A stretch of DNA of 64,000 nucleotides from Sympetrum striolatum (GCA_947579665.1 OX388347.1:37022943-37086942), one strand, 5' to 3'. Positions 24,614 to 38,204 are shown, counted from the stretch's first letter. The notes: generated from the sequence alone by a model not told the origin. Made by a program: numbers and translations.

Positions 24614-27600
24614 CACCGATTTTTACACATTTTTTCGTTTATTTTACCTCCCTTTTCGCGATTTAGCCAAGGTACGATCGAAAAAAGCATCGAAAACGGA
24701 TATTTTTAACGAAATTTCAATCTTTTTCGTCTATTTTGCCTCCTTTTTCGCGATTTTGCCAAGATATGATCAAAAAAAGCATGGAAAACGGATAATTTCA
24801 ACGAAATTTCAATGTCTTTCTTTTATTTAGCATTCTTTTTTCGTAAATTTGCCAAGATACTATCGATAAAAACATCGAAATCGGATTATTTAAACGAAAC
24901 TTCAATCTTTGTCCTCAATTTTGCCTTACTTTTTGTGATTTCGCCTGGATATGATCGAAAAAAGCATCGAAAACGGATGATTTCAACGAAATTTCTACAT
25001 TTTTTCGTTTATTTTGCCTCCCTTTTCGCGATTTTGCCAAGATACGATCAAAAAAAGCATCGAAAACGAATAATTTCAACGAAATTTCTACATATTTTCG
25101 TCTATTTTGCCTCCTTGTTCGCGATTTTGCCAAGATATGATCAAAAAAAGCATCAAAAACGGATAATTTCAACGAAATTTCCATCTTTTTCCTCTATTTT
25201 GCCTTCCTTTTCGTAAATTTGCCAAGACTCTATCGATAAAAACATCTAAAACGGAAAATTTAAAGGAAATTGCCATCTTTTTCCTATATTTTGCCTTAGT
25301 TTTGTTTTTTTTCCAAGAAATGATCGAAAAAAGCATGAAAAACCCATACTTTCACCGAAATTTCAATCTTTGTCCTCTATTTAGCCTTACTTTTGTGATT
25401 TGGATAAGATACGATCGAAAAAAGCTTTGAAGACGGATAATTTCATGAAATTTCAATCTTTTTCCTCTATTTTGCCTTAGTTTTTGTGATTTTGCCAAGA
25501 TATGATCAAAAAAAGCTTTGAAGACGGATAATTTCACTGAAATTTCAATTTTTTTCGTCCATTTTTCCCTACTATTGTGATTCTGCCAAGATACGATCGA
25601 AAAGAGCATGGAAATCCGATAATTGCACCGATATTCCAATCTTTTTCCTCTATTTTGCCTTAGTTTTTGTGATTTTGCCAGGATATGATCGAAAAAAGCT
25701 TCGAAAACGGATAATTTCACCGAAATTTATATCTTTTTCTTCTATTTTGCCTTACATTGTGATTTTGCGAAGATATTATTGAAATAAGCATCGAAAACGG
25801 ATGATTTCAATGACATTTGTACATTTTTTCGTTTATTCTACCTCCCATTTCGTGATTTTGCCAAGGTACGATCGAAAAAAGCATCGAAAACGAATTATTT
25901 TAACGAAATTTCAATCTTTTTTGTCTATTTTGCCTCCTTTGTCGCGATTTTGTCAAGATATGATCAAAAAAAGCATCGAAAATGGATAATTTCAACGAAA
26001 TTTCAATCTTTTTCCTCTATTTTGCCTTAGTTTTTGTTATTTTGACAGGTAATGATCCAAAAAAGCTTCGAAAACGGATAATTTCACCGAAATTTATATC
26101 TTTTTCTTCTATTTTGCCTTACATTGTGATTTTGCGAAGATATTATTGAAATAAGCATCGAAAACGGATGATTTCAATGACATTTGTACATTTTTTCGTT
26201 TATTCTACCTCCCATTTCGTGATTTTGCCAAGGTACGATCGAAAAAAGCATCGAAAACGAATTATTTTAACGAAATTTCAATCTTTTTTGTCTATTTTGC
26301 CTCCTTTGTCGCGATTTTGTCAAGATATGACCAAAAAAAGCATCGAAAATGGATAATTTCAACGAAATTTCAATCTTTTTCCTCTATTTTGCCTTAGTTT
26401 TTGTTATTTTGCCAGGTAATGATCCAAAAAAGCTTCGAAAACGGATAATTTCACCGAAATTTACACATTTTTTCGTTTATTTTACCTCCCTTTTCGCGAT
26501 TTTGCCAAGGTACGATCGAAAAAAGCATCGAAAACGAATATTTTTAACGAAATTTCAATCTTTTTCGTCTATTTTGCCTCCTTTTTCGCGATTTTGCCAA
26601 GATATGATCAAAAAAAGCATGGAAAACGGATAATTTCAACGAAATTTCAATGTTTTTCTTCTATTTAACATTCCTTTTTCGTGAATTTGCCAAGTTACTA
26701 TCAATAAAAACATCGAAATCGGTTAATATAAACGAAATATCAATCTTTGTCCTCTATTTTGCCTCAGTTTTTGTGATTTTGCCAAGATATGATCGAAAAA
26801 TGCATCAAAAACGGATAATGTCAACGAAATTTCAATCTTTTTCCTCTATTTCTCCTTACTTTTCGTGATTTGCCAAGATACTATCAATTAAAACATCGAA
26901 AACTGAAAATTTCAAGGAAGTTTCAATTTGTTTCCTCTATATTGTCTTAATCTTTGCGATTTTGCCAAAATATTATCGAAAAAAGCATCGAAAACGGATA
27001 ATTTCAACGAGAGTTCAATATTTTTCCACTATTTTGACGTAGTTTTCGCGATTTTGCCAAGATACGATCAAAAAAAGCATCGAAAACGAATAATTTCAAC
27101 GAAATTTCTACATATTTTCGTCTTTTTTGCCTCCTTGTTCGCGATTTTGACAAGATATGATCAAAAAAAGCATCAAAAACGGATAATTTCAACGAAATTT
27201 CAATTTTTTTCCGATATTTTGCCTTCCTTTTCGTAAATTTGCCAAGATATTATCGATAAAAACATCGAAAACGGAAAATTTCAAGGAAATTTCCATCTTT
27301 CATCTATTTTGCCTTAGTTTTTGTGATTTTGCCAAGATATGATCAAAAAAAGCATGGAAATCCGATAATTGCACCGATATTCCAATCTTTTTCCTCTATT
27401 TTGCCTTAGTTTTTGTGATTTTGCCAGGATATGATCGAAAAAAGCTTCGAAAACGGAAAATTTCAACGAAATTTTAATCTTTTTCCTCAATATTGCCTTA
27501 GTTTTTTGTGATTTTGCCAAGATATGATTGAAAAAAGCATAGAAAACGGATATTTTCAACGAAATTTCTACATTTTTTCGTTTATCTTACCTCCCTTTTC

Positions 27601-27833
27601 GCGATTTTGCCAAGATACGATCGGAAAAACCATCGAAAACGAATAATTTCAACGAAATTTCAACATATTTTCGTCTATTTTGCCTCCTTGTTTGCGATTT
27701 CCCAAGATATGATCAAAAAAAGCATCGAAAATGGATAATTTCAACGAAATTTCAATCTTTTTCCTCTATTTTGCCTTAGTTTTTGTTATTTTGCCAGGAT
27801 ATGATCGAAAAAAGCTTCGAAAACGGATAATTT
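24614..27833. repeat. Satellite higher-order block, copy 2 (3220 bp)
   Basis: 35 monomers. It matches copy 1 closely but has one extra monomer near 25441-25535, between two occurrences of AGCTTTGAAGACGGATAATT. This is a visible single-unit gain, probably by unequal exchange. The 367-bp four-monomer duplication is retained (25801 and 26168). Confidence 0.9.
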
Positions 27834-30594
27834 CACCGATTTTAACACATTTTTTCGTTTATTTTACCTCCCTTTTCGCGATTTAGCCAAGGTACGATCG
27901 AAATAGCATCGAAAACGGATATTTTTAACGAAATTTCAATCTTTTTCGTCTATTTTGCCTCCTTTTTCGCGATTTTGCCAAGATATGATCAAAAAAAGCA
28001 TGGAAAACGGATAATTTCAACGAAATTTCAATGTCTTTCTTTTATTTAGCATTCTTTTTTCGTAAATTTGCCAAGATACTATCGATAAAAACATCGAAAT
28101 CGGATTATTTAAACGAAACTTCAATCTTTGTCCTCAATTTTGCCTTACTTTTTGTGATTTCGCCTGGATATGATCGAAAAAAGCATCGAAAACGGATGAT
28201 TTCAACGAAATTTCTACATTTTTTCGTTTATTTTGCCTCCCTTTTCGCGATTTTGCCAAGATACGATCAAAAAAAGCATCGAAAACGAATAATTTCAACG
28301 AAATTTCTACATATTTTCGTCTATTTTGCCTCCTTGTTCGCGATTTTGCCAAGATACGATCAAAAAAAGCATCAAAAACGGATAATTTCAACGAAATTTC
28401 CATCTTTGTCCTCTATTTTGCCTTCCTTTTCGTAAATTTGCCAAGATACTATCGATAAAAACATCTAAAACGGAAAATTTAAAGGAAATTGCCATCTTTT
28501 TCCTATATTTTGCCTTAGTTTTTGTGATTTTGCCAAGATATGATCAAAAAAAGCTTAGAAAACGGATAATTTCACTGAAATTTCAATTTTTTTCGTCCAT
28601 TTTTCCCTACTATTGTGATTCTGCCAAGATACGATCGAAAAGAGCATGGAAATCCGATAATTGCACCGATATTCCAATCTTTTTCCTCTATTTTGCCTTA
28701 GTTTTTGTGATTTTGCCAGGATATGATCGAAAAAAGCTTCGAAAACGGATAATTTCACCGAAATTTATATCTTTTTCTTCTATTTTGCCTTACATTGTGA
28801 TTTTGCGAAGATATTATTGAAATAAGCATCGAAAACGGATGATTTCAATGACATTTGTACATTTTTTCGTTTATTCTACCTCCCATTTCGTGATTTTGCC
28901 AAGGTACGATCAAAAAAAGCATGCAAAACGGATAATTTCAACGAAATTTCAATGTTTTTCTTTTATTTAGCATTCCTTTTTCGTAAATTTGCCTAGATAC
29001 TATCGATAAAAACATCGAAATCGGATTATTTAAACGAAATTTCAATCTTTGTCCTCAATTTTCCCTTACTTTTTGTGATTTCGCCAAGATATATTCGAAA
29101 AAGGCATCGAAAACGGCTAATGTCAACGAAATTTCAATCTTTTTCCTCTATTTCTCCTTACTTTTCGTGATTTGCCAAGTTACTATCAATAAAAACATCG
29201 AAATCGGTTAATATAAACGAAATTTCAATCTTTGTCCTCTATTTTGCCTCAGTTTTTGTGATTTTGCCAAGATATGATCGAAAAATGCATCGAAAACGGA
29301 TAATGTCAACGAAATTTCAATCTTTTTCCTCTATTTCTCCTTACTTTTCGTGATTTGCCAAGATACTATCAATAAAAACATCGAAAACGGAAAATTTCAA
29401 GGAAGTTTCAATTTGTTTCCTCTATATTGTCTTAATCTTTGCGATTTTGCCAAAATATTATCGAAAAAAGCATCGAAAACGGATAATTTCAACGAGAGTT
29501 CAACATTTTTCCACTATTTTGACGTAGTTTTAGTGATTTTGCCAAGATATTATCGAAAAAAGGATAGAAAACGGGTAATTACAACGAAATTTCTACATTT
29601 TTTCGTTTATCTTACCTCCTTTTTCGCAATTTTGCCAAGATACGATCAAAAAAAGCATCAAAAACGAATAATTTCAACGATATTTCTTCATATTTTCGTC
29701 TTTTTTGCCTCCTTGTTCGCGATTTTGACAAGATATGATCAAAAAAAGCATCAAACACGGATAATTTCACGAAATTTCAATTTTTTTCCTCTATTTTGCC
29801 TTCCTTTTCGTAAATTTGCCAAGATATTATCGATAAAAACATCGAAAACGGAAAATTTCAAGGAAATTTCCATCTTTTTCCTCTATTTTGCCTTCCTTTT
29901 CGTAAATTTGCCAAGATACTATCGATAAAAACATCTAAAACGGAAAATTTAAAGGAAATTTCCATCTTTTTCCTGTATTTTGCCTTAGTTTTGTGTTTTT
30001 GCCAAGATATGATCGAAAATAGCATGAAAAACAGATAATTTCACCGAAATTTCAATCTTTATCCTCTATTTTGCCTTAGTTTTTGTGATTTTGCCAAGAT
30101 ATGATCAAAAAAAGCATGGAAATCCGATAATTGCACCGATATTCCAATCTTTTTCCTCTATTTTGCCTTAGTTTTTGTGATTTTGCCAGGATATGATCGA
30201 AAAAAGCTTCGAAAACGGAAAATTTCAACGAAATTTTAATCTTTTTCCTCAATATTGCCTTAGTTTTCGTGATTTTGCCAAGATATGATTGAAAAAAGCA
30301 TAGAAAACGGATATTTTCAACGAAATTTCTACATTTTTTCGTTTATCTTACCTCCCTTTTCGCGATTTTGCCAAGATACGATCGGAAAAACCATCGAAAA
30401 CGAATAATTTCAACGAAATTTCATCATATTTTCGTCTATTTTGCCTCCTTGTTCGCGATTTTCCAAGATATGATCAAAAAAAGCATCGAAAATGGATAAT
30501 TTCAACGAAATTTCAATCTTTTTCCTCTATTTTGCCTTAGTTTTTGTTATTTTGCCAGGATATGATCGAAAAAAGCTTCGAAAACGGTTAATTT
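27834..30594. repeat. Satellite higher-order block, copy 3 (2761 bp)
   Basis: 30 monomers, five fewer than copy 2. The missing material includes one of the two 367-bp units, and the region 28880-29350 is rearranged. The rest follows copies 1 and 2. A 192-codon open frame at 29350-29928 is a satellite artefact: its translation is made of the same ~31-residue repeat. Confidence 0.88.
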
Positions 30595-33500
30595 CACCGA
30601 TTTTTACACATTTTTTCGTTTATTTTACCTCCCTTTTCGCGATTTAGCCAAGGTACGATCGAAAAAAGCATCGAAAACGAATATTTTTAACGAAATTTCA
30701 ATCTTTTTCGTCTATTTTGCCTCCTTTTTCGCGATTTTGCCAAGATATGATCAAAAAACGCATGGAAAACGGATAATTTCAACGAAAATTCAATGTCTTT
30801 CTTTTATTTAGCATTCCTTTTTCGTAAATTTGCCAAGATACTATCGATAAAAACATCGAAATCGGATTATTTAAACGAAACTTCAATCTTTGTCCTCAAT
30901 TTTGCCTTACTTTTTGTGATTTCGCCTGGATATGATCGAAATAAGCATAGAAAACGGATGATTTCAACGAAATTTCTACATATTTTCGTCTATTTTGCCT
31001 CCTTGTTCGCGATTTTGCCAAGATATGATCAAAAAAAGCATCAAAAACGGATAATTTCAACGAAATTTCCATCTTTTTCCTCTATTTTGCCTTCCTTTTC
31101 GTAAATTTGCCAAGATACTATCGATAAAAACATCTAAAACGGAAAATTTAAAGGAAATTGCCATCTTTTTCCTATATTTTGCCTTAGTTTTGTGTTTCTG
31201 CCAAGAAATGATCGAAAAAAGCATGAAAAACCCATACTTTCACCGAAATTTCAATCTTTATCCTCTATTTAGCCATACTTTTGTGATTTGGATAAGATAC
31301 GATCGAAAAAAGCTTTGAAGACGGATAATTTCACTGAAATTTCAATTTTTTTCGTCCATTTTCCCTACTATTGTGATTCTGCCAAGATATGATCGAAAAA
31401 AGCATGAAAAACCCATACTTTCACCGAAATTTCAATCTTTATCCTCTATTTAGCCTTACTTTTGTGATTTTGCCAAGATATGATCAAAAAAAGCATCGAA
31501 AACGAATAATTTCAACGAAATTTCTACATATTTTCGTCTATTTTGCCTCCTTGTTCGCGATTTTGACAAGATATGATCAAAAAAAGCATCAAAAACGGAT
31601 AATTTCAACGAAATTTCAATTTTTTTCCTCTATTTTGCCTTCCTTTTCGTAAATTTGCCAAGATATTATCGATAAAAACATCGAAAACGGAAAATTTCAA
31701 GGAAATTTCCATCTTTTTCCTCTATTTTGCCTTCCTTTTCGTAAATTTGCCAAGATACTATCGATGAAAACATCTAAAACGGAAAATTTAAAGGAAATTT
31801 CCATCTTTTTCCTATATTTTGCCTTAGTTTTGTGTTTTTGCCAAGATATGATCGAAAAAAGCATCGAAAACGGATGATTTCAACGAAATTTCTACATTTT
31901 TTCGTTTATTTTGCCTAACGTTTTCGCGATTTTCCCAAGATACGATCGAAAAAAGCATCGAAAACGAATAGTTTTAACGAAATTTCAATCTTTTTCCCCT
32001 ATTTTGCCTTAGTTTTCGTGATTTTGCTAAGATACTATCGATTAAAGCATCGAAAACAGGAAATTTCAACGAAATTTCAATTTTTTTTCCTCTATATTGT
32101 CCTAGTTTTTGAGATTTTGCCAGAAAGTTATCGAAAAAAGCATTGAAAACGGATAATTTCACCAAGAGTTCAATATTTTTCCACTATTTAGCCTTAGTTT
32201 AGTGATTTTGAAAAGATATGATCGAAAAAAGCATCGAAAACGGAATATTTCAAGGAAATTTCAATCTCTTTCCTCTATTTTGCCCTAGTTTTCGTGATTT
32301 AGCAATGATATGATCGAAAAAACCATCGAAAACGGATAATTTCAACGAAATTTCAATCTCTTTCCTCTAATTAGCCTTAGGTTTTGTGATTTTGCCAAGA
32401 TATGATTGAAAAAAGCATCGAATACGGATAATTTCAACGAAATTTCTATCTTTTTCCTCTATTTTGCCTTAGTTATTTTCTTTTACCAAGATGTGATCGA
32501 AAACAGATAATTTCCCCAAAATATCAAATATTTTTCGTTTATTATGCGTTCCTATTGTCATTTTTCCAAGATATTATCGAAAAAAGCATCGAAAACGGAA
32601 AATTTCAACGAAATTTCAATTTTTTTCCTCTATTTTGCCTTCCTTTTCGTAAATTTGCCAAGATATTATCGATAAAAACATCGAAAACGGAAAATTTAAA
32701 GGAAATTTCCATCTTTTTACTATATTTTGCCTTAGTTTTGTGTTTTTGCCAAGATATGATCGAAAATAGCATGAAAAACCGATAATTTCACCGAAATTTC
32801 AATCTTTATCCTCTATTTTGCCTTAGTTTTTGTGATTTTGCCAAGATATGATCAAAAAAAAGCATGGAAATCCGATAATTGCACCGATATTCCAATCTTT
32901 TTCCTCTATTTTGCCTACGTTTTTGTGATTTTGCCAGGATATGATCGAAAAAAGCTTCGAAAACGGATAATTTCACCGAAACTTATATCTCTATCTTCTA
33001 TTTTGCCTTACTTTGTGATTTTGCCAAGATATGATTGCAATAAGCATCGAAAACGGATGATTTCAATGACATTTGTACATTTTTTCGTATATATTACCTC
33101 CCTTTTCGCGATTTTGCCAAGGTACGATCGAAAAAAGCATCGAAAACGAATATTTTTAACGAAATTTCAATCTTTTTCGTCTATTTTGCCTCCTTCGTCG
33201 CGATTTTGCCAAGATATGAACAAAAAAAGCATGGAAAACGGATAATTTCAACGAAATTTGAATGTTTTTCTTTTATTTAGCATTCCTTTTTCGTAAATTT
33301 GCCAAGATACTATCGATAAAAACATCGAAATCGGATTATTTAAACGAAATTTCAATCTTTGTCCTCAATTTTGCCTTACTTTTCGTGATTATGCCATGAT
33401 GTGATCGAAAAAAGCATCGAAAACGGATAATTTAAACGAAATTTCAATCTTTTTCCTCTATTTTGCCTTACTTTTAATGAATTTGCCAAGATACTATCAA

Positions 33501-35146
33501 TAAAAACATCGAAAACGGAAAATTTCAAGGAAGTTTCAATTTGTTTCCTCTATATTGTCTTAATCTTTGCGATTTTGCCAAAATATTATCGAAAAAAGCA
33601 TCGAAAACGAATAATTTCAACGAGAGTTCAATATTTTTCCACTATTTTGACGTAGTTTTAGTGATTTGCCAAGATATTATCGAAAAAAGCATCGAAAACG
33701 GATAATTTAAACGAAATTTCAATCTTTTTCCTCTATTTTGCCTTAGCTTTTGTGATTTTGCCAGGATATGATCGAAAAAAGCTTCGAAAACGGATAATTT
33801 CACCGAAATTTATATCTTTTTCTTCTATTTTGCCTTACTTTGTGATTTTGCCAAGATATTATCGAAAAAAGCATCGAAAACGGATGATTTCAACGAAATT
33901 TCTACATTTTTTCGTTTATTTTGCCTCCCTTTTCGCGATTTTCCCAAGATACGATCGAAAAAAGCATCGAAAACGGAATATTTCAAGGAAATTTCAATCT
34001 CTTTCCTCTATTTTGTCTTAGTTTTCGTGATTTTGCAATGATATGATCGAAAAAACCATCGAAAACGGATAATTTCAACGAAATTTCAATCTCTTTCCTC
34101 TAATTAGCCTTAGGTTTTGTGATTTTGCCAAGATATGATTGATAAAAGCATCGAAAACGGATAATTTAAACGAAATTTCAATCTTTTTCCTCTATTTTGC
34201 CTTAGCTTTTGTGATTTTGCCAGGATATGATCGAAAAAAGCTTCGAAAACGGATAATTTCACCGAAATTTATATCTTTTTCTTCTATTTTGCCTTACTTT
34301 GTGATTTTGCCAAGATATTATCGAAAAAAGCATCGAAAACGGATGACTTCAACGAAATTTCTACATTTTTTCGTTTATTTTGCCTCCCTTTTCGCGATTT
34401 TCCCAAGATACGATCGAAAAAAGCATCGAAAACGGAATATTTCAAGGAAATTTCAATCTCTTTCCTCTATTTTGTCTTAGTTTTCGTGATTTTGCAATGA
34501 TATGATCGAAAAAACCATCGAAAACGGATAATTTCAACGAAATTTCAATCTCTTTCCTCTAATTAGCCTTAGGTTTTGTGATTTTGCCAAGATATGATTG
34601 ATAAGGGCATCGAATACGGATAATTTCAACGAAATTTCTATCTTTTTCCTCTATTTTCCTTAGTTATTTTGTTTTTACCAAGATGTGATCGAAAAAAGCA
34701 TCGAAAACAGATAATTTCCCCAAAATTTCAAATATTTTTCGTTTATTATGCGTTCCTATTGTCATTTTTCCAAGATATTATCGAAAACAGCATCGAAAAC
34801 GGATAATTTCAACGAAATTTCAATCTTTTTTTGTCTATTTTGCCTTACTTCTCGTGTTTTTGCCAAGATATGATCGCAAAAAGCATGGAAAATTGATAAA
34901 TTCAGCGAAATTTCAATTTTTTTTCCTCTATATTGTCCTAGTTTTTGTGATTTTGCCAAAATGTTATCGAAAAAAGCATCGAAAACGGATAATTTCACCA
35001 AGAGTTCAATATTTTTCCACTATTTAGCCTTAGTTTTAGTGATTTTGCTAAAATATGATCTAAAAAACCATAGAAAACGGATAATTTCAACGAAATTTCA
35101 ATGTTTTTCCTCTATTTTGCCTTACTTTTGTGATTTTGCCAAGATA
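30595..35146. repeat. Satellite: partial fourth block and mosaic right end
   Basis: Begins as a fourth copy of the ~3.1-kb block (30595 to about 31380), then becomes a mosaic. A 459-bp (five-monomer) tandem duplication is clear: CCTTAGCTTTTGTG at 33741 and at 34200, followed by the same order of variants. The array ends with AAGATAT at about 35146, abutting a T-run that is the poly(A) tail of a minus-strand retroelement. No satellite is seen to the right. Confidence 0.9.
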
Positions 35147-36243
35147 TTTTTTTTAATACATTAAATTTTATTCAGTAGTATACATGAACATACAAGAATA
35201 AAGAACATATAATAATAATACAGTAATATACAGGAGATTCATTTTCTGGATATACTTTAAGATCCACCTGAGCCAATAATGGGCTCTTCAGGTGGTTCCT
35301 GAGTTTTAAGAAAGATTTGGTTTTTACATGGTTATTTACAGAAATAGGCACATTGGTATTAACAAAATAAACTAATTGTACATATTTTTATACCATAATA
35401 TTCTCAAGATACTCTTTTATTTTTATTTTCACTTGGGACATACTTGTCAAAGTCCTAAGATTTTTTGGTAATTTATTAAAGATTTTTGGTACCACAACTT
35501 CAAGTTTGTTTCTGGCAAAATGATTTATAAAAGATGGCACATGATACATATCTTGTTTTCTACCTTCCATAACATGTTTTCTTGTCCTCAGTATTTTGTA
35601 AGTGTCCTTAAAATAATTATCTTGTATGATTATGTAGGTAAGGAGTTTGTCCAGAGGTAGTATTCCTAAGGATTTGTACATTTCTTCAATTTTTATGCTC
35701 TTATTTGAAGTGCTGGAGCTATGTATAATTTTAATTATTTTATTTTGCAAGGCAACAAGTTCTTTTTTATGAACATTGCTGGTGAAACCCCATAAGGTAA
35801 TACCGTAACTTAAAATAGATTCTACCAGAGCATGGTACATCAGCATCAAAACCTTTGCTGAAATTATTTCTTAATGTGATAGAACTGATAGCACACTTTC
35901 CTTAAGTTTGAGGTGATTTTCTTTATATGGACATCAAATTTCAAGTTTTTATCAATAATAACTCCCAGATACTTATAGTTCTCAACTTGTTCCAAGGTCG
36001 TACAGCGACAGAGAGATTCATTAATATCATTGTGTAAACAATCATGGTTATGTACGCATAAAGTAAGAGGTTTCCATCTTAATGCATTACTAGCTACATG
36101 CATAACTTTGGTTTTATTTTCATTAATTGTCGTGTCATAATCATGACACCATTTTCTTACATTATTTAGGTCCTCCTGCATTTGTTTTACACAGACCTCG
36201 AATTGATGATGAGCAGCTATCAGGAGTATGTCATCTGCATTTT
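35147..36243 (-). mobile_element. 5'-truncated non-LTR retrotransposon fragment
   Basis: A minus-strand fragment that caps the satellite array. The T-run at 35147-35154 is its poly(A) end, followed inward by a ~240-bp AT-rich 3' UTR and then the RT C-terminal region (35388-36240). The copy starts inside the RT catalytic motif, which is typical of 5' truncation during target-primed reverse transcription. It is a different lineage from the intact element at 6301. Confidence 0.82.
35388..36240 (-). pseudogene. Reverse transcriptase C-terminal fragment
   Basis: Two frames read in series on the minus strand. The upper one (about 36240-35864) begins NADDILLIAAHH, a degenerate copy of the YADD motif, and continues with the thumb-type KYLGVIIDKNLKFDVHI. 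The lower one (35849-35388) continues with YHALVESILSYGITLWG and ends LENIMV. A one-base frameshift lies near 35865: the second frame can be extended upstream as ISAKVLMLMYHALV, directly after YHIKK. The endonuclease and most of the RT are absent. The family resembles arthropod non-LTR RTs, clade not assigned. Confidence 0.8.
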
Positions 36244-38185
36244 TTTTATATCAAGCTTTTATTGTGGTGTCTGACAATCTCAAAGTGGAAAAGATGAATT
36301 CTGTCATTTTATTTGCTACTATACCTTAAATATTTGATTATATTCTTCCAATCTGTTTTGTGTTTAAAAAAATCAAAGCCTGTTGTAATTTTCCATAGAT
36401 TATTTTTGAGGTATTTAAGATGTAAATCAATTACTAGTTATAAGATTTTCAATATTTAACAATATACATTGCATTGATTTTTTTCTACCTAAGACTCATG
36501 TTTTCTAAGGTTATTTTTTGCAATTTTTTATTTCCTATGTATATTTATGTCTTCTTCACTTATTTATGGAATAGAAACATCATAAAGTACTTAGGTATAA
36601 CTTGGCAACTTGAAGCTCAGGACAGAGAAAATTAGAAAGTACTTGGGGAGGCCTACATTCGATGTCGGATTGAAAATTTTAGAGTATTTGTAGGTATTCT
36701 TATGAAGCTCTATTATATTCCTTTCCATAATCGTAAATTTTTCATGGAGATTCATGAATTTTTCAGTTATATCTCAATTTGATATCTTGTATTTTGCGGT
36801 GGTCAAGGGAATACCAAGTTTATGTATATACCAAGATATTGCAAATGCAAATTACTAAAACATTCTTACCTTCCAGCAATTCAACTATGTGGTACATCTA
36901 TCTCATTTTGATTATTCTGAACAATATTTCTTGTTTAGATTTTTTTGCCACTCATATTTCAATTTTATTGTGATGTTTGGGGATTTATTTGGAAAACCTA
37001 AATGTTTTCATCAATATTTATAGGTAGGCTTGTCTGGATAAGCCTATGAATTGATCCCATTCTTCAGAAAAGAACTTTTTTAACATAGTAGTATAATCTT
37101 TGTTAGTTGAATCTTTACTGCTTTTGCAAATTTAATTTTTTCTTTGATAGTTCTAATCCATGCTGAATATTTAGATATATTCTCACATAAAAGTGTATAT
37201 GCTATAAATTTGAATATAAACACATTAATGCTTACAAAAGGAAATAGCTCAATTGCTATCCAATGTAAAATAATTTCCAAAGGCTAATGTTTTGTTAGCT
37301 TTATTGCTTTTTTGTAATATAAAACTGTAACAAGGTATCCTTCCCAACTTTGGGCAAATATTGGGTTATATAAATACATTTAATTGAAAAAATATTAATG
37401 GAAAGAATTCAGATAAGAGAATTTTATATTATTTTCATTGTCATTTTTCTATTGCTATGATGTCTTTAGAAAATGTTGTATCCTTATTTTTAATGACCTT
37501 ACATGAATAAATATTTTTCGTAGTGTTGCTCATTTTTAACCCCTTCATTAAAAATCCATTCGTACAGGTTTTATAAAAGTTTATTTAGAGGATGTTTTAT
37601 AAATAACATCCAAATTTCTTCTAACACTGTTATTAAAGTAATTATTGTACGTATCTATGGTAAGGTAGATAGAAAAGGGAACTTCATATACTTAAATAAA
37701 TTAAATTAAAAATTCAAAGAAAGATTAATATATTCATATCTTAAGAGAACTATTTCAAGATGAGTAAAGATTAATTTTAATTAAATTCAAACAATTTGAA
37801 GATAATCTCAAATTTGGGGATACCATATTAGGTTAAATAAATCCTAGATTTAAGACACTGATAAAATACAATTGTGATAAAATTTAAAGTAAAAGTTAAA
37901 TCTTAGATTATATAAAAATTTAGAAAACATAAGATAATATTTTAAAATTAGATTTTAGTTAAGTCTAAAGATCTTTTAGATAAAATTTGAAGTTAAAATA
38001 TTTAGATGAGATCATTTATAAAATTTAGAGATAAGTTCTCAGAAAATTTCAGAGATAAGATCTCTGATAAGGTAAGTTTTAGAGATAATATCTTTGATAA
38101 AATTTCAGAGACAAAATCTAAGAAATTTTTAGATATAAGATAAGATCTTAGATAAGATAGGATCTTAGATAAGTTATAGTAGAGA
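36244..38185. other. AT-rich stretch, no gene recognised
   Basis: Low-complexity AT-rich DNA. Short frames at 36779-36973 and 37080-37280 show no recognisable domain and look like chance. From about 37980 to 38175 there is a degenerate, locally repetitive tract rich in GATAAGATC, TTAGATAAG and AAATTTCAGAGA motifs. Confidence 0.6.
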
Positions 38186-38204
38186 CATCTGCCGACAGAT
38201 GTCA
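38185..38204. repeat. Short perfect inverted repeat
   Basis: GACATCTG and CAGATGTC separated by CCGA, able to form an 8-bp hairpin. It sits at the border between AT-rich repetitive DNA and a small GC-richer patch (about 38186-38400). It may be a terminal structure of an unrecognised insertion; no partner was found. Confidence 0.5.

Noticed and set aside
21683..34480. Numerous open frames of 60-192 codons on both strands encoding a repeated ~31-residue basic/aromatic peptide
   Set aside because: The peptide period equals monomers of 93 bp, frames occur on both strands and are cut wherever a monomer has 91 or 92 bp, and no start context or non-repetitive domain exists. They are translations of satellite DNA.
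1..35146. CENP-B-box-like sequence in the satellite (minus strand TTTCGTTGAAATTATCCG)
   Set aside because: It shares TTCGTTG and an A-rich part with the box, but the essential CGGG core at the right spacing is absent, so a CENP-B site cannot be claimed.
1..35146. CRISPR-like array
   Set aside because: There is no repeat-spacer structure. The whole ~92-bp unit is repeated and variable positions are scattered, in a clearly eukaryotic context.
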